Source: JAENVT01 sp031412355 (GTDB lineage: Bacteria > Actinomycetota > Acidimicrobiia > Acidimicrobiales > Ilumatobacteraceae). Taken from it: DNA of 6,040 nucleotides. A model generated the notes under the pieces. The model worked only from the letters and a program-made list of their open reading frames with translations. It was not told where the DNA came from and made no database searches. How positions within the stretch are numbered: position 1 is the first letter of the stretch; each line of letters starts with the position of its first letter. This document shows, piece after piece, positions 5,250 to 6,040 of this stretch. The stretch covers positions 1 through 6,040 of the forward strand of contig JANOCR010000248.1 of NCBI GenBank assembly GCA_031412355.1, read 5' to 3'. A program made the translations under genes and the position numbers.

Positions 5250-6040
5250 TCAGCGTTCGGCCGCGAGATCGGGCGTGCTCATGCCGACCGACGCGGCTCC
5301 CATGGAGTGGGGGTTGCCGGCGGGCAGCTTGCGATAGACGATGACCGCGGCCAGCAAGGCAACGCAGCCGGCGACGACTGCGGCCAGGTGCATTCCCGAC
5401 ACGAAGGCCTCGCGGGCAATAGATGCAACCTGCGTACCCGTGGAGCCGCCGACGTCGGCTCCGGTATGCAACGCACCCGCCAGGCTTTCGCCGGCCTGAC
5501 CCTGCAACTCTGCCGGCAACAGATCGAGTGCCGGCCCTAATTTGGCGTCGTAGCGCGATGCTACGAGGCTGCCCAGCACGGCGACACCCAAGGCACCACC
5601 GAGCTCACGAGTCGTGTCATTCATGGCCGAGCCGACACCGGCCTTGCCGAGCGGGACCGCCGACATGATCGAACCGGTCATCGAGGGAAGAGTCATGGCC
5701 ATACCGGCCGCCATGATCATCACGACCGGCACGATCTGGAGATACGACGTGTCGCTAGAGGCGATCGTGAACAGGAACATTCCCGCCGACACACCGAGCA
5801 GACCGACGGATACCGCAACGTTGGTGCCGAAACGCGCTGCGAACTTTGGCGAGTTCGGCGCGATCGTCATCATGACCACGGCGAACGGCAACTGCTTCAC
5901 ACCAGCCTCGAACGTGCCGTACCCCAAGACGAGTTGAAAGTACTGCGTGAGGAGGAAGAAGAAGCCGAACATCGCGAAGAACACGAGGGTGATCACGCCT
6001 GCGGCCACGCCGAACCGGGGGTCGAGGAAGTAGCGCAGAT
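5250..6040 (-). CDS. DHA2-family MFS drug transporter, partial (N-terminal half beyond right edge)
   Basis: Inner-membrane proton-coupled efflux transporter of the EmrB/QacA type. The minus-strand frame is open from the right edge to the TGA at 5252-5250, giving the last 262 residues of a protein usually 480-550 long. The visible part begins LRYFLDPRFGVAAG, a typical DHA2 loop. It continues with hydrophobic segments around VITLVFFAMFGFFFLL, LPFAVVMMTIAP, VAVSVGLLGVSAGMFLFTIA, IVPVVMIMAAGMAMTLP, GVAVLGSLVA and LAAVVAGCVALLAAVIVY, matching about six of the last helices of a 14-helix carrier. The string AMNDTTRELGGALGVAVLGS is a family signature. A GTG at 6008 is an internal Val codon, not the start. 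Drug export is the family role; the substrate cannot be told. No regulator is visible, as its 5' end is outside the window. Confidence 0.94.
   Translation of the reverse strand, partial: LRYFLDPRFGVAAGVITLVFFAMFGFFFLLTQYFQLVLGYGTFEAGVKQLPFAVVMMTIAPNSPKFAARFGTNVAVSVGLLGVSAGMFLFTIASSDTSYLQIVPVVMIMAAGMAMTLPSMTGSIMSAVPLGKAGVGSAMNDTTRELGGALGVAVLGSLVASRYDAKLGPALDLLPAELQGQAGESLAGALHTGADVGGSTGTQVASIAREAFVSGMHLAAVVAGCVALLAAVIVYRKLPAGNPHSMGAASVGMSTPDLAAER

Noticed and set aside
5250..6008. Reading the MFS gene as complete from GTG 6008.
   Set aside because: The frame stays open to the edge with typical DHA2 loop sequence upstream, and the piece has only about half of the expected helices.
1849..6040. 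A resistance island linking aac(2') and the MFS transporter.
   Set aside because: The genes are on opposite strands, separated by two unrelated genes, with no integrase, transposase, attC-like site or composition shift visible.

Overview
The window is a high-GC stretch typical of Actinobacteria. It is densely coded on both strands, uses GTG starts, and has short gaps between genes. An ECF sigma factor paired with a DGPF protein, a DinB/mycothiol-type protein, an AAC(2')-type acetyltransferase and a secreted SGNH protein with 'DTR...VVDV' repeats together suggest an actinobacterium. From memory of similar secreted proteins, an acidimicrobial relative (Ilumatobacter-like) is my best guess, but nothing in the window proves the class. 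I see no RNA gene, insertion sequence, CRISPR array or phage gene.

Left block, minus strand (1-1819). Transcription runs leftward through a TIGR03086/DinB-like metal-binding protein, a DGPF (YCII-related) protein, and an ECF sigma factor of the ECF42 type that is cut by the left edge. The DGPF and sigma genes are 9 nt apart and almost certainly form an operon. A TGTCGA element with a CGT element 17 nt downstream lies before the DGPF gene and resembles the ECF42 target promoter, which would make the pair autoregulated.

Middle block, plus strand (1849-5224). An aminoglycoside 2'-N-acetyltransferase homologue, AAC(2')-I, starts only 29 bp from the divergent DinB-like gene and looks leaderless. 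It is followed by a secreted 620-residue protein: an SGNH/GDSL hydrolase domain, a Thr/Ser linker and three copies of a roughly 100-115 residue repeat, each with a conserved cysteine pair. Next is a 276-residue protein of unknown function with a conserved N-terminal motif, an Ala/Lys/Pro hinge and a C-terminal coiled coil. It too may be leaderless.

Right edge, minus strand (5250-6040). The C-terminal half of a DHA2-type (14-helix) MFS drug transporter converges on the coiled-coil gene with 25 nt between the stops.

The genes do not form one pathway. The best candidates for follow-up are the AAC(2')-I homologue with all its expected catalytic residues, the putative ECF42 autoregulatory promoter, and the multi-repeat secreted SGNH protein, whose block III Asn is replaced by Asp. 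I found no convincing new multi-gene system. No stretch over 300 bases lacks a gene.
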